Under the pieces are notes generated by a model, which worked only from the letters and a program-made list of their open reading frames with translations, searched no databases and was not told the DNA's origin. Positions 17,298 to 27,518 of a DNA stretch of 64,000 nt are shown in pieces. This stretch comes from Tanticharoenia sakaeratensis NBRC 103193 (lineage in GTDB: Bacteria > Pseudomonadota > Alphaproteobacteria > Acetobacterales > Acetobacteraceae). Both the position numbers and the translations under genes were made by a program. Location: positions 1 to 64,000 of the forward strand of contig NZ_BALE01000017.1 in NCBI RefSeq assembly GCF_000963885.1. The letters run 5' to 3'. Numbering within the stretch: position 1 is the first letter of the stretch; every line of letters starts with the position of its first letter.

Positions 17298-19415
17298 ATG
17301 CGTTCTCTCATGCTCCAGGCCGCATGCGCGCCGGAAGGCGTATCCGGGGCGAGTGATATCGCCACGCTCAGCATCAACACCATTCGCACATTGTCGATGG
17401 ATGGTGTGCAGAAGGCGAATTCGGGGCACCCGGGAACGGCCATGGCGCTGGCGCCGGTGACCTACACGCTATGGCAGGAGGTGATGAACTACGATCCGGC
17501 CGATCCGCTGTGGCCCGCTCGCGACCGGTTCGTTCTGTCCGTCGGCCATGCGTCGATGCTCCTCTACTCGACGCTCTATCTGACCGGCGTGCGCGACATC
17601 GCGCATGACAAGGTGCTCGATACCCCGTCGCTCACCATCGACGACCTCAAGCAGTTCCGTCAGCTGAACTCCAAGACCCCCGGGCATCCGGAATACCGCT
17701 TCACGGCGGGTGTCGAGACGACCACGGGCCCGCTCGGCCAGGGCTGCGGCAACTCCGTAGGTATGGCGATTGCCCAGAAGTGGCTGGCCGCGCGCTACAA
17801 CAAGCCGGGCTTCGACCTCTTCGACTACAATGTCTATGTCCTGTGCGGCGACGGCGACATGATGGAAGGCGTCGCCTCCGAGGCGGCTTCCACGGCGGGT
17901 CACCTCAAGCTCGACAACCTGCTCTGGATCTACGACAGCAACCAGATCTCCATCGAAGGCTCGACCGATCTCGCCTTCACCGAGAACGTGGCTCAGCGTT
18001 TCGAGGCCTATGGCTGGCACGTGCAGGAGCTGCATGACGCGAACGACATCCCGGCGCTGAAGAAGGCGATCGAGGCCGCGAAGGCGGTCAAGGACAAGCC
18101 GAGCTTCATCAAGCTGACCACGGTCATCGGCTACGGCGCGCCGCACAAGGCCGGCACGGCCCATGCCCATGGCGAGCCGCTGGGTGAAGAAGAGATCGCC
18201 GGCGCGAAGAAGGCCTATGGCTGGCCGTCGACCGAGCCGTTCTTCGTCCCCGATGGCGTGATGGATCACTTCAAGGATGGTGTCGGCAAGCGTGGCGCAG
18301 AGAAGAGCGCAGCGTGGAAAGAGTTGTTTGCTCGCTACACGAAGGAATATCCGACGGAAGCGGCCGAGCTCGAGGACATCTTCCATCACCGCCTGCCGGA
18401 AGGCTGGGACAAGGCAATCCCGACCTACGAAGCCAGCGCCAAGGGCATCGCCTCTCGCGCCAGCTCGGGCGAAGTCATCAATGCGGTGGCGCTCAATCTG
18501 CCGTGGCTGATCGGTGGTTCGGCGGACCTTTCGCCGTCGACCAAGACGAACCTGACGTTCCAGGGCGCAGGCTCCTTCCAGCCGCCGCAATGGAATGGCA
18601 CGTATGCGGGCCGCAACCTGCATTTCGGTGTGCGCGAGCACGCGATGGGTTCGATCATGAACGGCATCGCGCTGTCGGGCATCCGTGCCTACGGCTCGGG
18701 CTTCCTGATTTTCTCGGACTACATGAAGGCGCCGATCCGCCTGTCCGCGATCATGGAAGTGCCGACGATCTACATCTTCACACATGACTCGATTGGCGTG
18801 GGTGAAGACGGTCCGACGCACCAGCCGATCGAGCAACTGGCACAGCTGCGTGCAACGCCCGGCATCATGACGATCCGTCCCGGTGATGCGAACGAGGTCG
18901 CCGAGGCCTGGCGTACGATCATGCCGCTGACCGAGAAGCCGGCCGTGCTGATCCTCAGCCGTCAGAACCTGCCGACGCTGGATCGGACAAAGTATGCACC
19001 CGCTTCGGGCGTTTCGAAGGGCGCGTACGTGCTGGCAAGCTGCGAAGGCAAGCCGGACGTGATCCTCATGGCGTCCGGTTCGGAAGTGGGCCTGGTCGTC
19101 GGCGCCTACGAGAAGCTGACGTCCGAAGGCGTGAAGGCCCGCGTGGTGTCGTTCCCGTCCTTTGATCTGTTCGAAGAGCAGTCGGAAGAATATCGCGAGA
19201 GCGTGCTGCCGTCGGACGTCATCGGACGCGTGGCAGTGGAGCAGGCGGCCGCCTTCGGGTGGGATCGCTACACCGGTTTCGGTGGCTCGATCGTCGCGAT
19301 GCATACTTTCGGAGCTTCTGCCCCGCTCAGCGCGTTGCTGACCAAGTTCGGGTTCACTCCGGAAGCAGTTTACGAAGCCGCCAAGAAGCAGGCCGCACGT
19401 ACGGCCGCCAAGTAA
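17298..19415 (+). CDS. tkt: Transketolase
   Basis: Thiamine-diphosphate enzyme that moves C2 units between pentose and hexose phosphates; 705 aa, normal length. Visible: TLSMDGVQKANSGHPGTAMA near the N-terminus, the ThDP motif GDGDMMEGVASEAAS with LLWIYDSNQIS, and HDSIGVGEDGPTHQPIEQL in the pyrimidine-binding domain. The start has CGGAGG nine or so bases upstream. It is first in the pentose-phosphate gene cluster that runs to 27.8 kb and is followed by a long hairpin before tal-pgi. Confidence 0.97.
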   Translation: MRSLMLQAACAPEGVSGASDIATLSINTIRTLSMDGVQKANSGHPGTAMALAPVTYTLWQEVMNYDPADPLWPARDRFVLSVGHASMLLYSTLYLTGVRDIAHDKVLDTPSLTIDDLKQFRQLNSKTPGHPEYRFTAGVETTTGPLGQGCGNSVGMAIAQKWLAARYNKPGFDLFDYNVYVLCGDGDMMEGVASEAASTAGHLKLDNLLWIYDSNQISIEGSTDLAFTENVAQRFEAYGWHVQELHDANDIPALKKAIEAAKAVKDKPSFIKLTTVIGYGAPHKAGTAHAHGEPLGEEEIAGAKKAYGWPSTEPFFVPDGVMDHFKDGVGKRGAEKSAAWKELFARYTKEYPTEAAELEDIFHHRLPEGWDKAIPTYEASAKGIASRASSGEVINAVALNLPWLIGGSADLSPSTKTNLTFQGAGSFQPPQWNGTYAGRNLHFGVREHAMGSIMNGIALSGIRAYGSGFLIFSDYMKAPIRLSAIMEVPTIYIFTHDSIGVGEDGPTHQPIEQLAQLRATPGIMTIRPGDANEVAEAWRTIMPLTEKPAVLILSRQNLPTLDRTKYAPASGVSKGAYVLASCEGKPDVILMASGSEVGLVVGAYEKLTSEGVKARVVSFPSFDLFEEQSEEYRESVLPSDVIGRVAVEQAAAFGWDRYTGFGGSIVAMHTFGASAPLSALLTKFGFTPEAVYEAAKKQAARTAAK

Positions 19416-19433
19416 GCGGAAAAGACTATCGAA

Positions 19434-19456
19434 GAGCCGGAGCGCGGCTCCGGCTC
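19434..19456 (+). repeat. Intercistronic hairpin between tkt and tal-pgi
   Basis: A perfect 10-bp stem GAGCCGGAGC / GCTCCGGCTC with a GCG loop, 18 bases after the tkt stop. No T run follows, so it is more likely an mRNA-stability or processing element than a terminator. Confidence 0.7.
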
Positions 19457-19524
19457 CAGGCTACGGGGGGCCGGTGCTCCGGCATCGCGCTCTCCAAGCC
19501 AGGAAGACGGCAAGGGAGCATGTC

Positions 19525-22392
19525 ATGAATGTCGTGACGAAACAGGATGTTGGCACGGTCGCCAACGTATTGCGCGGGATGGAGAAGCACGGGCAGTCCC
19601 CGTGGCTCGACTTCATCCAGCGCTCTTTCACTGCCAACGGCAGCCTGCAGAAGCTGGTGGATGAGGACGGCCTGAAGGGCGTCACGTCCAACCCCGCCAT
19701 CTTCGAGAAGGCAATGGGCTACGGCACGGATTACGACGCGCAGATCAAGGAACTGCTGCAGACCGAAATCCTTTCGCCGGGCGAACTCTACGAGCGTCTC
19801 GCGATCGACGACATCCGGGCGACCGCCAAGGTCATGTATCCGGTGTTCGAGGCGACCAAGGGCCTCGACGGCTATGTCAGCCTCGAAGTGTCCCCCTATC
19901 TCGCGTTCGACACCAAGGGCACGATCGAGGAAGCGCGTCGCCTGTGGAAGACGGTCGGTGCCCAGAACCTCATGATCAAGATCCCGGGCACGCATGATGG
20001 CGTTCCCGCGTTCCAGATGGCAACGGACGAAGGCATCAGCGTCAACGTGACGCTCCTGTTCTCGCTCCAGGCCTACAAGGACGTTCTCGAAGCCTATATT
20101 TCCGGTCTTGAATCCCGCCACGCCCGCGGCGAGGACATCTCCAAGATCGCGTCCGTCGCGTCATTCTTCGTCAGCCGTATCGACGGCAAGATCGACGCAG
20201 CGATCGACAAGCGCGTTGCAGCCGGCGACAAGGATGCCGAGGCGCTCAAGGCCCTGCGCGGCAAGGTCGCCATCGCGAACGCGAAGGTCGCCTACCAGCA
20301 TTATCTCGAGGTCAAGAAATCCGACCGCTGGCAGAAACTGGCCGCCGCAGGCGCCCAGCCGCAGCGTCTGCTGTGGGCCTCGACCGGCACCAAGGACAAG
20401 GCCTATTCCGACGTCCTGTATGTCGACGAGCTGGTCGGTCCCGAGACCGTCAACACCATCCCGCCGGCTACCTTCGACGCCTTCCGTGATCACGGGAAGC
20501 TGCGCGACAGCCTGATCGAGGATGTTGAGGGCGCGAAGCATGTCATGGCCCAGCAGGAGCGTCTGGGCCTCGACCTCCACGGCGTGACCGAGACCCTCGT
20601 GAAGGAAGGCTGTGCCTCTTTCTGCGATGCGTTCGACAGCCTCCTTGGCGTGGTCGCCCGCAAGGAAAACGAGATCCTCGCCAAGAAGCTGCTGATCCAG
20701 AAGGCCGAGCTGCCGTCCGATATCGAGGAAGCCGTCAAGGCCGAGACGGAGACGTGGCGCAAGTCCGGCGACTTGCGGAAGCTGTGGGCCAAGGACGCGT
20801 CGGTCTGGACCGGTGGCGACGAAGGCAAGTGGCTGAAGTGGCTCGACATCGTCGATGACCGCCTGGCACATGTGTCCGAGCTGGAAGCGTTCGCATCCGA
20901 CGTGAAGGCACGCGGCTTCACCGATGTGCTGCTGCTCGGTATGGGCGGATCGAGCCTCGGTCCGGAGGTCATCGCCGAGACTTTCGGCAAGCATGCCGGG
21001 TTCCCGACGCTGCACGTGCTCGACAGCACGGACCCGCAGCAGGTCAAGTCGTTCGAAGGCAAGATCGATCCGGCCAAGACACTCTTCATCGTTTCGTCGA
21101 AGTCCGGCGGCACGCTGGAGCCGAACATCCTCAAGGCCTATTTCTTCGAGGCCGCGAAGAAGGTTCTGGGCGACAAGGTCGGCCAGAATTTCGTCGCCGT
21201 GACCGATCCGGGCTCCCACATGGAGCAGGTCGCCAAGGGCGATGGCTTCTGGAAGATCTTCTACGGCGAGAAGCAGATCGGCGGTCGTTATTCGGTCCTG
21301 TCGAACTTCGGCCTCGTGCCGGCTGCGGCATCGGGTCTGCCTGTCCGTTCGTTCCTCGAGAGTGCCCTGCGTTCGGTCAAGGCCAGCGCGCAGAGCGTTC
21401 CGCCGGCATTCAACACCGCGTTCCAGCTCGGAGCGATCCTCGGTGTCGCCGCGACCAAGTTCGGTCGTGACAAGGTGACGATCGTGGCATCCCCCGCGAT
21501 CTACGATCTGGGGGCATGGCTCGAGCAGCTCCTGGCGGAATCGACCGGAAAGATCGGTCGCGGTCTCGTGCCGATCGACGATGAGACGCTGGGCGAGCCG
21601 GCTGTTTACGGTAATGACCGCGTCTTCGCGTATCTTCGTCTGACGGGTGAAACCTCATCCGAGCAGGATGCGGCGATCGCGGCACTTGCGAAGGCAGGGC
21701 AGCCTGTCGTCACGATCGATCTCGACACCAAGGAACAGATCGCCCAGGCGTTCTTCCACTGGGAATTCGCAACCGCGGTCGCGGGTGCGGTGCTCGATAT
21801 CGACCCGTTCGATCAGCCGGATGTGGAAGCATCCAAGATCGAGACCAAGAAGCTGACGACTGCCTATAACGAGACGGGTTCGCTCCCGGCCGAGACGGCA
21901 TTCGCAACCGACGGGGCATTTTCGTTCTTCGCCGATGCGAAGAATGCCGGTGCCCTGAAGGGCGGCGATACAGTCGCGATCCTGAAGGCCCTGTTCGGGC
22001 AAGTGAAGCCGGACGACTACATCGGCATTCTTGCTTATGTCGAACGCGACGAATCGACGCGTGCCTGGATCCAGTCCCTGCGTCTGCGGATCCGCGATGC
22101 GCTGAAGGTTGCGACGGCTGCCGAGTTCGGACCGCGCTTCCTGCACTCGACCGGCCAGGCCTACAAGGGCGGCGCCAATAACGGCGTGTTCCTGCAGATC
22201 ACCGCGGATGACGCGGCCGATCTGCCGGTCCCGGGCGAGAAGTACACGTTCGGCGTCGTGAAGGCGGCACAGGCTCGTGGTGACTTCGATGTCTTGGCCG
22301 AGCGTGGCCGCCGCGCCCTGCGGGTTCATATCAAGGGGCCGCTCGACGAGGGGCTTCGAGCCCTGAGCAGCGCAATCGAGAGCGCCATCTGA
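19525..22392 (+). CDS. tal-pgi: Bifunctional transaldolase / glucose-6-phosphate isomerase fusion
   Basis: 955 residues. Residues 1-370 are a transaldolase of the TalB/Tal-type-2 group: [12 protein letters not shown] near the start and the Schiff-base lysine K152 in [11 protein letters not shown]. Residues about 400-955 are glucose-6-phosphate isomerase: [34 protein letters not shown] and later isomerase blocks. The fusion is a hallmark of acetic acid bacteria. The ATG 19525 has AAGGGAG upstream; the frame is open 51 bases further but that part is not conserved. The fusion joins the non-oxidative branch to the hexose phosphate pool. A strong terminator follows. Confidence 0.96.
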   Translation: MNVVTKQDVGTVANVLRGMEKHGQSPWLDFIQRSFTANGSLQKLVDEDGLKGVTSNPAIFEKAMGYGTDYDAQIKELLQTEILSPGELYERLAIDDIRATAKVMYPVFEATKGLDGYVSLEVSPYLAFDTKGTIEEARRLWKTVGAQNLMIKIPGTHDGVPAFQMATDEGISVNVTLLFSLQAYKDVLEAYISGLESRHARGEDISKIASVASFFVSRIDGKIDAAIDKRVAAGDKDAEALKALRGKVAIANAKVAYQHYLEVKKSDRWQKLAAAGAQPQRLLWASTGTKDKAYSDVLYVDELVGPETVNTIPPATFDAFRDHGKLRDSLIEDVEGAKHVMAQQERLGLDLHGVTETLVKEGCASFCDAFDSLLGVVARKENEILAKKLLIQKAELPSDIEEAVKAETETWRKSGDLRKLWAKDASVWTGGDEGKWLKWLDIVDDRLAHVSELEAFASDVKARGFTDVLLLGMGGSSLGPEVIAETFGKHAGFPTLHVLDSTDPQQVKSFEGKIDPAKTLFIVSSKSGGTLEPNILKAYFFEAAKKVLGDKVGQNFVAVTDPGSHMEQVAKGDGFWKIFYGEKQIGGRYSVLSNFGLVPAAASGLPVRSFLESALRSVKASAQSVPPAFNTAFQLGAILGVAATKFGRDKVTIVASPAIYDLGAWLEQLLAESTGKIGRGLVPIDDETLGEPAVYGNDRVFAYLRLTGETSSEQDAAIAALAKAGQPVVTIDLDTKEQIAQAFFHWEFATAVAGAVLDIDPFDQPDVEASKIETKKLTTAYNETGSLPAETAFATDGAFSFFADAKNAGALKGGDTVAILKALFGQVKPDDYIGILAYVERDESTRAWIQSLRLRIRDALKVATAAEFGPRFLHSTGQAYKGGANNGVFLQITADDAADLPVPGEKYTFGVVKAAQARGDFDVLAERGRRALRVHIKGPLDEGLRALSSAIESAI

Positions 22393-22404
22393 TATTGGGC
22401 CATG

Positions 22405-22434
22405 ATCCGCTCCGGGTATCCGGAGCGGATTTTT
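22405..22434 (+). terminator. Rho-independent terminator after tal-pgi
   Basis: An 11-bp perfect stem (ATCCGCTCCGG / CCGGAGCGGAT), loop GTAT, then a run of T. It sits in front of gnd, so tkt and tal-pgi may be terminated or strongly attenuated here. Confidence 0.93.
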
Positions 22435-22511
22435 CAAAAGCACACCGTCCCGACACCTCGAGTGTGTCCGGGCGCATTGATCGGCATCACGGCATGCCAG
22501 GAGTAAAAGAC

Positions 22512-23510
22512 ATGCAGATCGGCATCATCGGCCTTGGCCGTATGGGCGGCAACATCGCGGTGCGTCTCAGCCGCCACGGCCACGACGTCGTGCTGTTCGA
22601 CCGCGACCCGAAGGTCGTGTCGGCGGTTCACGGCCGTGCGGTCGAAGGCAAGGCGGTCTCGTCTGACAGCGTCAAGGATCTGGTGAGCAAGATCACGGCC
22701 GATCGCAAGATCGTCTGGGTGATGCTGCCGGCCGGCGCGATCACCGAGGCCTGCGTGCAGGAACTGAAGGGGCTGCTTGGCAACAACGACATCATCATCG
22801 ACGGCGGCAATTCCTACTATAAGGACGACGTCCGTCGCAGCCAGGAGCTGAGCGAGAAGGGCATCCACTACATCGATGTCGGTACGTCCGGCGGCGTGTG
22901 GGGCCTCGAGCGCGGCTACTGCATGATGTATGGCGGCACCAAGGACGCGACCGATCATATCGATCCGATCCTCAAGGCGCTGGCACCGGGCAAGGGCGAC
23001 GTGCCGCGCACGACGGGTCGCGAAGGCGCAACCGGCGTCGATCCGCGTGCCGAGGAAGGCTATCTGCACTGTGGCCCGGCCGGATCCGGCCATTTCGTGA
23101 AGATGGTCCACAACGGCATCGAATACGGCATGATGCAGGCATTTGCCGAAGGCTTCGACGTCATGAAGTCGAAGAACGCGGCTCATCTTCCGGAAGCCGA
23201 GCGTTTCGACCTGAACATGGCCGACATCGCCGAAGTCTGGCGTCGCGGTTCTGTCGTGTCGTCGTGGCTTCTGGACCTGACCGCGGATGCGATGACCAAG
23301 AACGCGTCGCTCAGCGAGTTCTCGGGCGAGGTATCGGATTCCGGCGAAGGCCGCTGGACGATCGAGGCTGCGATCGAAGAGAACGTGCCGGTTCCCGTGA
23401 TGACGGCATCCCTGTTCACGCGCTTCCGTTCGCGTTCCGGTAACAACTACGCCGAGAAGGTGCTCTCCGCGATGCGCTTCGGCTTCGGCGGCCACGTCGA
23501 GAAGAAGTAA
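22512..23510 (+). CDS. gnd: 6-phosphogluconate dehydrogenase, decarboxylating (short type)
   Basis: Oxidises 6-phosphogluconate to ribulose-5-phosphate and CO2. At 332 aa it belongs to the short, often NAD-using class rather than the 470-aa NADP enzyme. Visible: [19 protein letters not shown] (Rossmann fold), [10 protein letters not shown], and the substrate block [19 protein letters not shown]. The ATG 22512 has AGGAG 9 bases upstream; the longer frame from 22395 is read-through of the terminator region. Cofactor preference is inferred from class only: the segment after the dinucleotide fold reads [11 protein letters not shown], where Asp suggests NAD. Confidence 0.95.
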   Translation: MQIGIIGLGRMGGNIAVRLSRHGHDVVLFDRDPKVVSAVHGRAVEGKAVSSDSVKDLVSKITADRKIVWVMLPAGAITEACVQELKGLLGNNDIIIDGGNSYYKDDVRRSQELSEKGIHYIDVGTSGGVWGLERGYCMMYGGTKDATDHIDPILKALAPGKGDVPRTTGREGATGVDPRAEEGYLHCGPAGSGHFVKMVHNGIEYGMMQAFAEGFDVMKSKNAAHLPEAERFDLNMADIAEVWRRGSVVSSWLLDLTADAMTKNASLSEFSGEVSDSGEGRWTIEAAIEENVPVPVMTASLFTRFRSRSGNNYAEKVLSAMRFGFGGHVEKK

Positions 23511-23518
23511 TTACTGAC

Positions 23519-23553
23519 GTGTCGGGGCCGGACAACCGTCCGCGCCCCGACAC
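23519..23553 (+). repeat. Long near-perfect hairpin between gnd and zwf
   Basis: Outer stem GTGTCGGGGC / GCCCCGACAC (10 bp) stacks on inner CGGAC / GTCCG (5 bp) around an AACC loop, with one bulged C at 23543. It begins 8 bases after the gnd stop. No T tract follows, suggesting processing or 3'-end protection within the operon. Confidence 0.75.
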
Positions 23554-23594
23554 CAATTCTTTCAGATTTCCGGGTTGCCGGAAGGATGGGGACC

Positions 23595-25130
23595 ATGGGT
23601 GAACTGATTGCGACCACACGTTCGTCGGTTGCAAATGACGAGAGCACACGCTCCGTCAAATGCGCGCCACGCGGCGCTCTGGTGATCTTCGGCGGCGGCG
23701 GCGACCTGACCAAGCGGCTTCTGATGCCCGCGATCTACAATCTTGCCTGCGCGGGCCTGCTGGACGAGGATTTCCAGATCATCGCGGTTGACTGGGCGGA
23801 GATGACCATTGAGTCACTGCGCGAACAGTTCCAGGATGCGATCAACGACTTCGTGACCAGACGCGGCACTTCGGCCATCGCATTACGCCAGGACGTCTGG
23901 GATCACCTACTGGAACGGACGTCCTATCTGCGTGGATCGTTCGAGGAAGCGTCGACCTATACCGCGCTTTCCGAGCGCCTCGGGCACCAGAACGCGGTGT
24001 TCTATCTTGCCGTCGCGGCGCGTTTCTTCGGCACGATCGTCGACCATCTGGGCGAATCGGGTCTCGCGCAGGAGGATGATGAGACGTACCGGCGTGTCGT
24101 GATCGAAAAGCCGTTCGGCTCCGATCTGGCGTCCGCGCGGGCTCTGAACGTCCGGCTGTTGTCCTCGCTCGAGGAAAGCCAGATCTATCGCATCGATCAT
24201 TACCTCGGGAAGGAGACGGTGCAGAACATCATGGCGCTGCGCTTCTCCAACGGTATCTTCGAGCCACTGTGGAACCGGCAGAACATCGACCATGTCCAGA
24301 TCACGGCGGCCGAAGTCGTCGGCGTGGAAAAACGCGGCCGGTTCTACGAGAGCACGGGCGCATTGCGCGACATGGTGCCGAACCACCTGATGCAGCTGCT
24401 GGCCATGACTGCGATGGAGGCACCGACCTCGTTCGAGGCCGATGCCGTGCGCGACGAGAAGTCGAAAGTGCTCAGCGCGATCCATGAGGCATCCGTGCAT
24501 GAGATCGTGCGTGGTCAATATATCAGCGGCATGAAGGGCGAGACGGCGCTCAAGGGCTATCGCGAGGAGCCGGATATCGGCATCGGCAGCCAGACCGAGA
24601 CGTTCGTCGCCATGAAGCTCGGGATCGACAACTGGCGGTGGGCAGGCGTGCCGTTCTACCTGCGGACGGGAAAGCGCCTGACGCAGCGCAAGACCGAGAT
24701 CGCCATTCACTTCAAGCAGGCTCCGTTCGCGCTGTTCCGCGACACGCCGGTCGAGCGTCTGACGCCGAATATTCTCATTATCCATATCCAGCCGTCCGAA
24801 GGTGTGACGCTGCAGTTCTCGGCCAAGGTGCCGGGCCCGGCGGTGCGACTTGGCGGCGTCCGGATGAACTTCAACTATGCCGACTGGTATAGCGATGGCC
24901 CGACGACCGGCTACGAGACGCTGATCTATGACTGTCTCGTCGGCGACCAGACGCTGTTCCAGCGTGCCGACAATATCGAGGCAGGCTGGCGCGTCGTGCA
25001 GCCGGCGCTGTCCCACTGGAACTCCGGAGGCGTGCCGATGTCTTTCTATCCCGCAGGCACAGACGGGCCGCGTGAAGCGGACGAGTTGATGCATCGTGAC
25101 GGGCGCCGCTGGCTGGACCTTTCCAAGTGA
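23595..25130 (+). CDS. zwf: Glucose-6-phosphate 1-dehydrogenase
   Basis: First enzyme of the oxidative pentose phosphate and Entner-Doudoroff routes; 511 aa. Visible: LVIFGGGGDLTKRLLMPAIYNL (nucleotide-binding GxxGDLxxR/K variant), VVIEKPFGSDL, the substrate signature RIDHYLGKETVQN, and the RTGKRL block. ATG 23595 is chosen because GGAAGGA and GGGG lie upstream; ATG 23586 is too close to the ribosome-binding site. It is coupled to the HAD gene by a GTGA overlap. Confidence 0.95.
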   Translation: MGELIATTRSSVANDESTRSVKCAPRGALVIFGGGGDLTKRLLMPAIYNLACAGLLDEDFQIIAVDWAEMTIESLREQFQDAINDFVTRRGTSAIALRQDVWDHLLERTSYLRGSFEEASTYTALSERLGHQNAVFYLAVAARFFGTIVDHLGESGLAQEDDETYRRVVIEKPFGSDLASARALNVRLLSSLEESQIYRIDHYLGKETVQNIMALRFSNGIFEPLWNRQNIDHVQITAAEVVGVEKRGRFYESTGALRDMVPNHLMQLLAMTAMEAPTSFEADAVRDEKSKVLSAIHEASVHEIVRGQYISGMKGETALKGYREEPDIGIGSQTETFVAMKLGIDNWRWAGVPFYLRTGKRLTQRKTEIAIHFKQAPFALFRDTPVERLTPNILIIHIQPSEGVTLQFSAKVPGPAVRLGGVRMNFNYADWYSDGPTTGYETLIYDCLVGDQTLFQRADNIEAGWRVVQPALSHWNSGGVPMSFYPAGTDGPREADELMHRDGRRWLDLSK

Positions 25131-25987
25131 GTCTGGATGCCGCAACCGCCCCGGACGTTCGTCGTCCCCAGGCAACGACGATCCGGCTAGTGGTGTCCGA
25201 CATCGACGGAACGCTGGTCGGGCCCGACAAGGCATTGTCACCTGCCACGCTGGACGCCGCGCGCGCCCTGCGTGCGGCAGGTATCAAGCTCTGCCTTGTC
25301 AGTTCGCGTGCGCCGCGGGGCATGGAGATGTATCTCGGCCCGCTCGGCATCGATACGCCACGCGCGGGGCTGAACGGCGGGTTGATCGTCAATCCCGAGG
25401 GAGAGATCGTCTCCAGCCTGACACTGGCACCTGACGCCGTGTCCGCCGCATGTGACATGCTGATTGTCCACAAGGTCGATGCATGGTTGTTCCGTGGCCA
25501 TGACTGGCTCGTTCGCGATCCGGGTGCTGCCTATGTCGAGCATGAGCACAAGGTGACGAAAGTCCCGCCCACGATCGTTCCCGATTTTCGTCCGTACTAC
25601 GACGGCGTCGGCAAGATCATGGGCGCCAGCACGGAATATGCGTTGCTGGAGCGCATGGAAATCGAGATCGGGGCAATGCTGGCGGGCATGGCGAGCGTGC
25701 ACCGATCTTCGAATTACTATCTCGACATCACCCATGTGGATGCCAACAAGGGCTATGCCGCACATGAACTTGCGCGCGTGCTCGGCATCAGCATGGACGA
25801 GGTGGCGTGTATCGGGGATATGAGCAACGACATACCGATGCTCGAGCGCGCGGGCCTGGGAATTGCGATGGGCAATGCGACCGATCGTGTGAAGTCCCAT
25901 GCCCATGTCGTCACCGGGCGCAACGATGCGGACGGGTGGGCGCAGGCAATGCGCGAGTTCGTCCTGCCTCGTGCGCCGCGCGACTGA
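25127..25987 (+). CDS. Cof-type HAD-superfamily phosphatase
   Basis: 286 residues. HAD motif I VVSDIDGTLVGPDK, motif II CLVSSRAP, a large Cof-type cap in the middle, and motif IV CIGDMSNDIPMLERAG are all visible, as is the lysine before HELARVLG. Such enzymes dephosphorylate sugar phosphates or flavin/pyridoxal phosphates. Its GTG start overlaps the zwf stop, so it may trim or recycle a phosphosugar in the pathway; this is inferred from position. Confidence 0.9.
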   Translation: MSLDAATAPDVRRPQATTIRLVVSDIDGTLVGPDKALSPATLDAARALRAAGIKLCLVSSRAPRGMEMYLGPLGIDTPRAGLNGGLIVNPEGEIVSSLTLAPDAVSAACDMLIVHKVDAWLFRGHDWLVRDPGAAYVEHEHKVTKVPPTIVPDFRPYYDGVGKIMGASTEYALLERMEIEIGAMLAGMASVHRSSNYYLDITHVDANKGYAAHELARVLGISMDEVACIGDMSNDIPMLERAGLGIAMGNATDRVKSHAHVVTGRNDADGWAQAMREFVLPRAPRD

Positions 25988-25998
25988 ACTATTTGACC

Positions 25999-26032
25999 GG
26001 CTGGGTCGCGACAGCTGCCCGGCCCATTTTTT
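25999..26032 (+). terminator. Terminator-like hairpin between the HAD gene and pgl
   Basis: GGCTGGG pairs with CCCGGCC (one G-U pair) around a 12-base loop and is followed one base later by six T. It lies just before the pgl ribosome-binding site, so it could attenuate pgl and rpiA. Confidence 0.65.
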
Positions 26033-26047
26033 GATCGGGAGGCGCTG

Positions 26048-26791
26048 TTGAGCGGCCAGGACGTGACAACCGGCGAAATGATCGTATTGCCGGACAGCGA
26101 GGCAATCGCACAACATATGGCGCGCTGGCTTCTGGCGCGTGCGCGGGAGAAGCGCAGCGGCAAGTTCGTGATCGCGCTCTCGGGCGGATCCACGCCGAAG
26201 CGGCTTTATGAAATTCTCGGCGCAGCCCCTTACGCGACCGAATTCCCCTGGGCAGACACGCATCTGTTCTACGGCGACGAACGCCATGTCCCGATGAGCG
26301 ATCCGTCCAACAATTACACCATGAGCAAGACGGCCCTTTTGTCGCATATCGACATTCCGCCGGAAAACGTTCACCCGATGCCGGTCGAAGGCGATGCGGA
26401 AGCGGACGCCGCCGCCTACCAACGCGCGCTGCAGGCGGTCTATGGATCCGAGACGCTTGAGCCGGGACGCCCGTTGTTCGACGTCGTCATGCTGGGCCTG
26501 GGCGATAACGGCCATACGGCCTCGCTCTTCCCGCGCCAGCCGGTGTTGAAGGAGCGCACGAAATGGGTGGCGACCTGCGTCCCCGACGATGCGCCGCATA
26601 CGCGCCTGACGCTGACCTATCCCGCCATTCATTCCAGCCGTTACGTCGTGTTCATGCTGGCCGGACAGGGCAAGGCCGAGACGTTCGCGCGCGTGCGAAA
26701 GGCTGATCCCGCCGAGCCGGCATCGGCCATCACCACGGAAGGGCAGCTGATCTGGCTGCTCGACACCACGGCTGCGAGTGCTGTCCAATGA
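26048..26791 (+). CDS. pgl: 6-phosphogluconolactonase (DevB type)
   Basis: Hydrolyses 6-phosphogluconolactone between zwf and gnd; 247 aa. Visible: FVIALSGGSTPKRLYEIL, HLFYGDERHVPMSDPSNNY and VMLGLGDNGHTASLFP, all typical. The start is TTG 26048: GGGAGG lies five bases upstream, and the first ATG (26078) lacks one. It is coupled to rpiA through an ATGA overlap. Confidence 0.95.
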   Translation: MSGQDVTTGEMIVLPDSEAIAQHMARWLLARAREKRSGKFVIALSGGSTPKRLYEILGAAPYATEFPWADTHLFYGDERHVPMSDPSNNYTMSKTALLSHIDIPPENVHPMPVEGDAEADAAAYQRALQAVYGSETLEPGRPLFDVVMLGLGDNGHTASLFPRQPVLKERTKWVATCVPDDAPHTRLTLTYPAIHSSRYVVFMLAGQGKAETFARVRKADPAEPASAITTEGQLIWLLDTTAASAVQ

Positions 26792-27516
26792 ATACGCCAG
26801 CTACCGCAGATGAGCTGCGCGCCCAGCGCAAGCAGGAAGCCGCCCGCCATGCGGCGAGCTTCGTGGAGCCGGGAATGGTTGTGGGCCTCGGGACAGGGTC
26901 GACGTCCGCCTTCTTCATCGACGAGCTCGGTCGTCGCTGGAACCGGGAAGGGCTCCGTTTCAAGGGCATTCCGACGTCCGAACGCAGTGCACAGCAGGCG
27001 CGCGAGCTCGGGATCGAACTGACCGATTTCAGCGAGCAGACCAGGATCGATCTTGCGGTCGACGGTGCGGATGAAGTGCTTCGGGGGCGTCTGACCCTGA
27101 TCAAGGGGCTTGGCGGCGCGCTTTTGCGCGAGAAGATCGTGGCGCATGCCGCCGATCGCTTCGTCGTCATCGTCGATGACAAGAAGCTGGTCGACAAGCT
27201 GGGCACCACGGCACCCGTACCGATCGAGGTGACGCCGTTCGGGTGGGAATGTGCGGCAGAACGCCTCGGGCGTCTGGGAGCGCGCGCGCCCAAGCCGCGC
27301 ATGGACCGCAACGGCCAGCTCTACGTGACCGATGGCGGAAACATGATCATCGACTGCCATTTCGGCCCGATCGAAGATCCGCTCTATCTGTTCACGGAGA
27401 TCGCCAAGATCGTGGGCGTGATCGAGAGCGGGATGTTCCTTGACGATGTTTCGGAAGTTCTGGTGGCAACGGAGCATGGCATCGACCGGCTGACCGCCAC
27501 CGAACGGAGGGTCTGA
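26788..27516 (+). CDS. rpiA: Ribose-5-phosphate isomerase A
   Basis: Interconverts ribulose-5-phosphate and ribose-5-phosphate; 242 aa. Visible: VVGLGTGSTSAFFIDELG, DLAVDGADEVL, LIKGLGGALLREKIVA and FVVIVDDKKLV. The start overlaps the pgl stop (ATGA). A DUF1330 gene starts three bases after its stop. Confidence 0.96.
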   Translation: MNTPATADELRAQRKQEAARHAASFVEPGMVVGLGTGSTSAFFIDELGRRWNREGLRFKGIPTSERSAQQARELGIELTDFSEQTRIDLAVDGADEVLRGRLTLIKGLGGALLREKIVAHAADRFVVIVDDKKLVDKLGTTAPVPIEVTPFGWECAAERLGRLGARAPKPRMDRNGQLYVTDGGNMIIDCHFGPIEDPLYLFTEIAKIVGVIESGMFLDDVSEVLVATEHGIDRLTATERRV

Positions 27517-27518
27517 GC

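Noticed and set aside
17469-19304. Open frame of 611 codons on the minus strand across tkt
   Set aside because: It lies wholly antisense to a clear transketolase. Long antisense frames are expected in GC-rich coding DNA, and it matches no family.
19525-25130. Other long antisense frames across tal-pgi, gnd and zwf
   Set aside because: They shadow well-identified genes on the plus strand and have no start signals or family resemblance.
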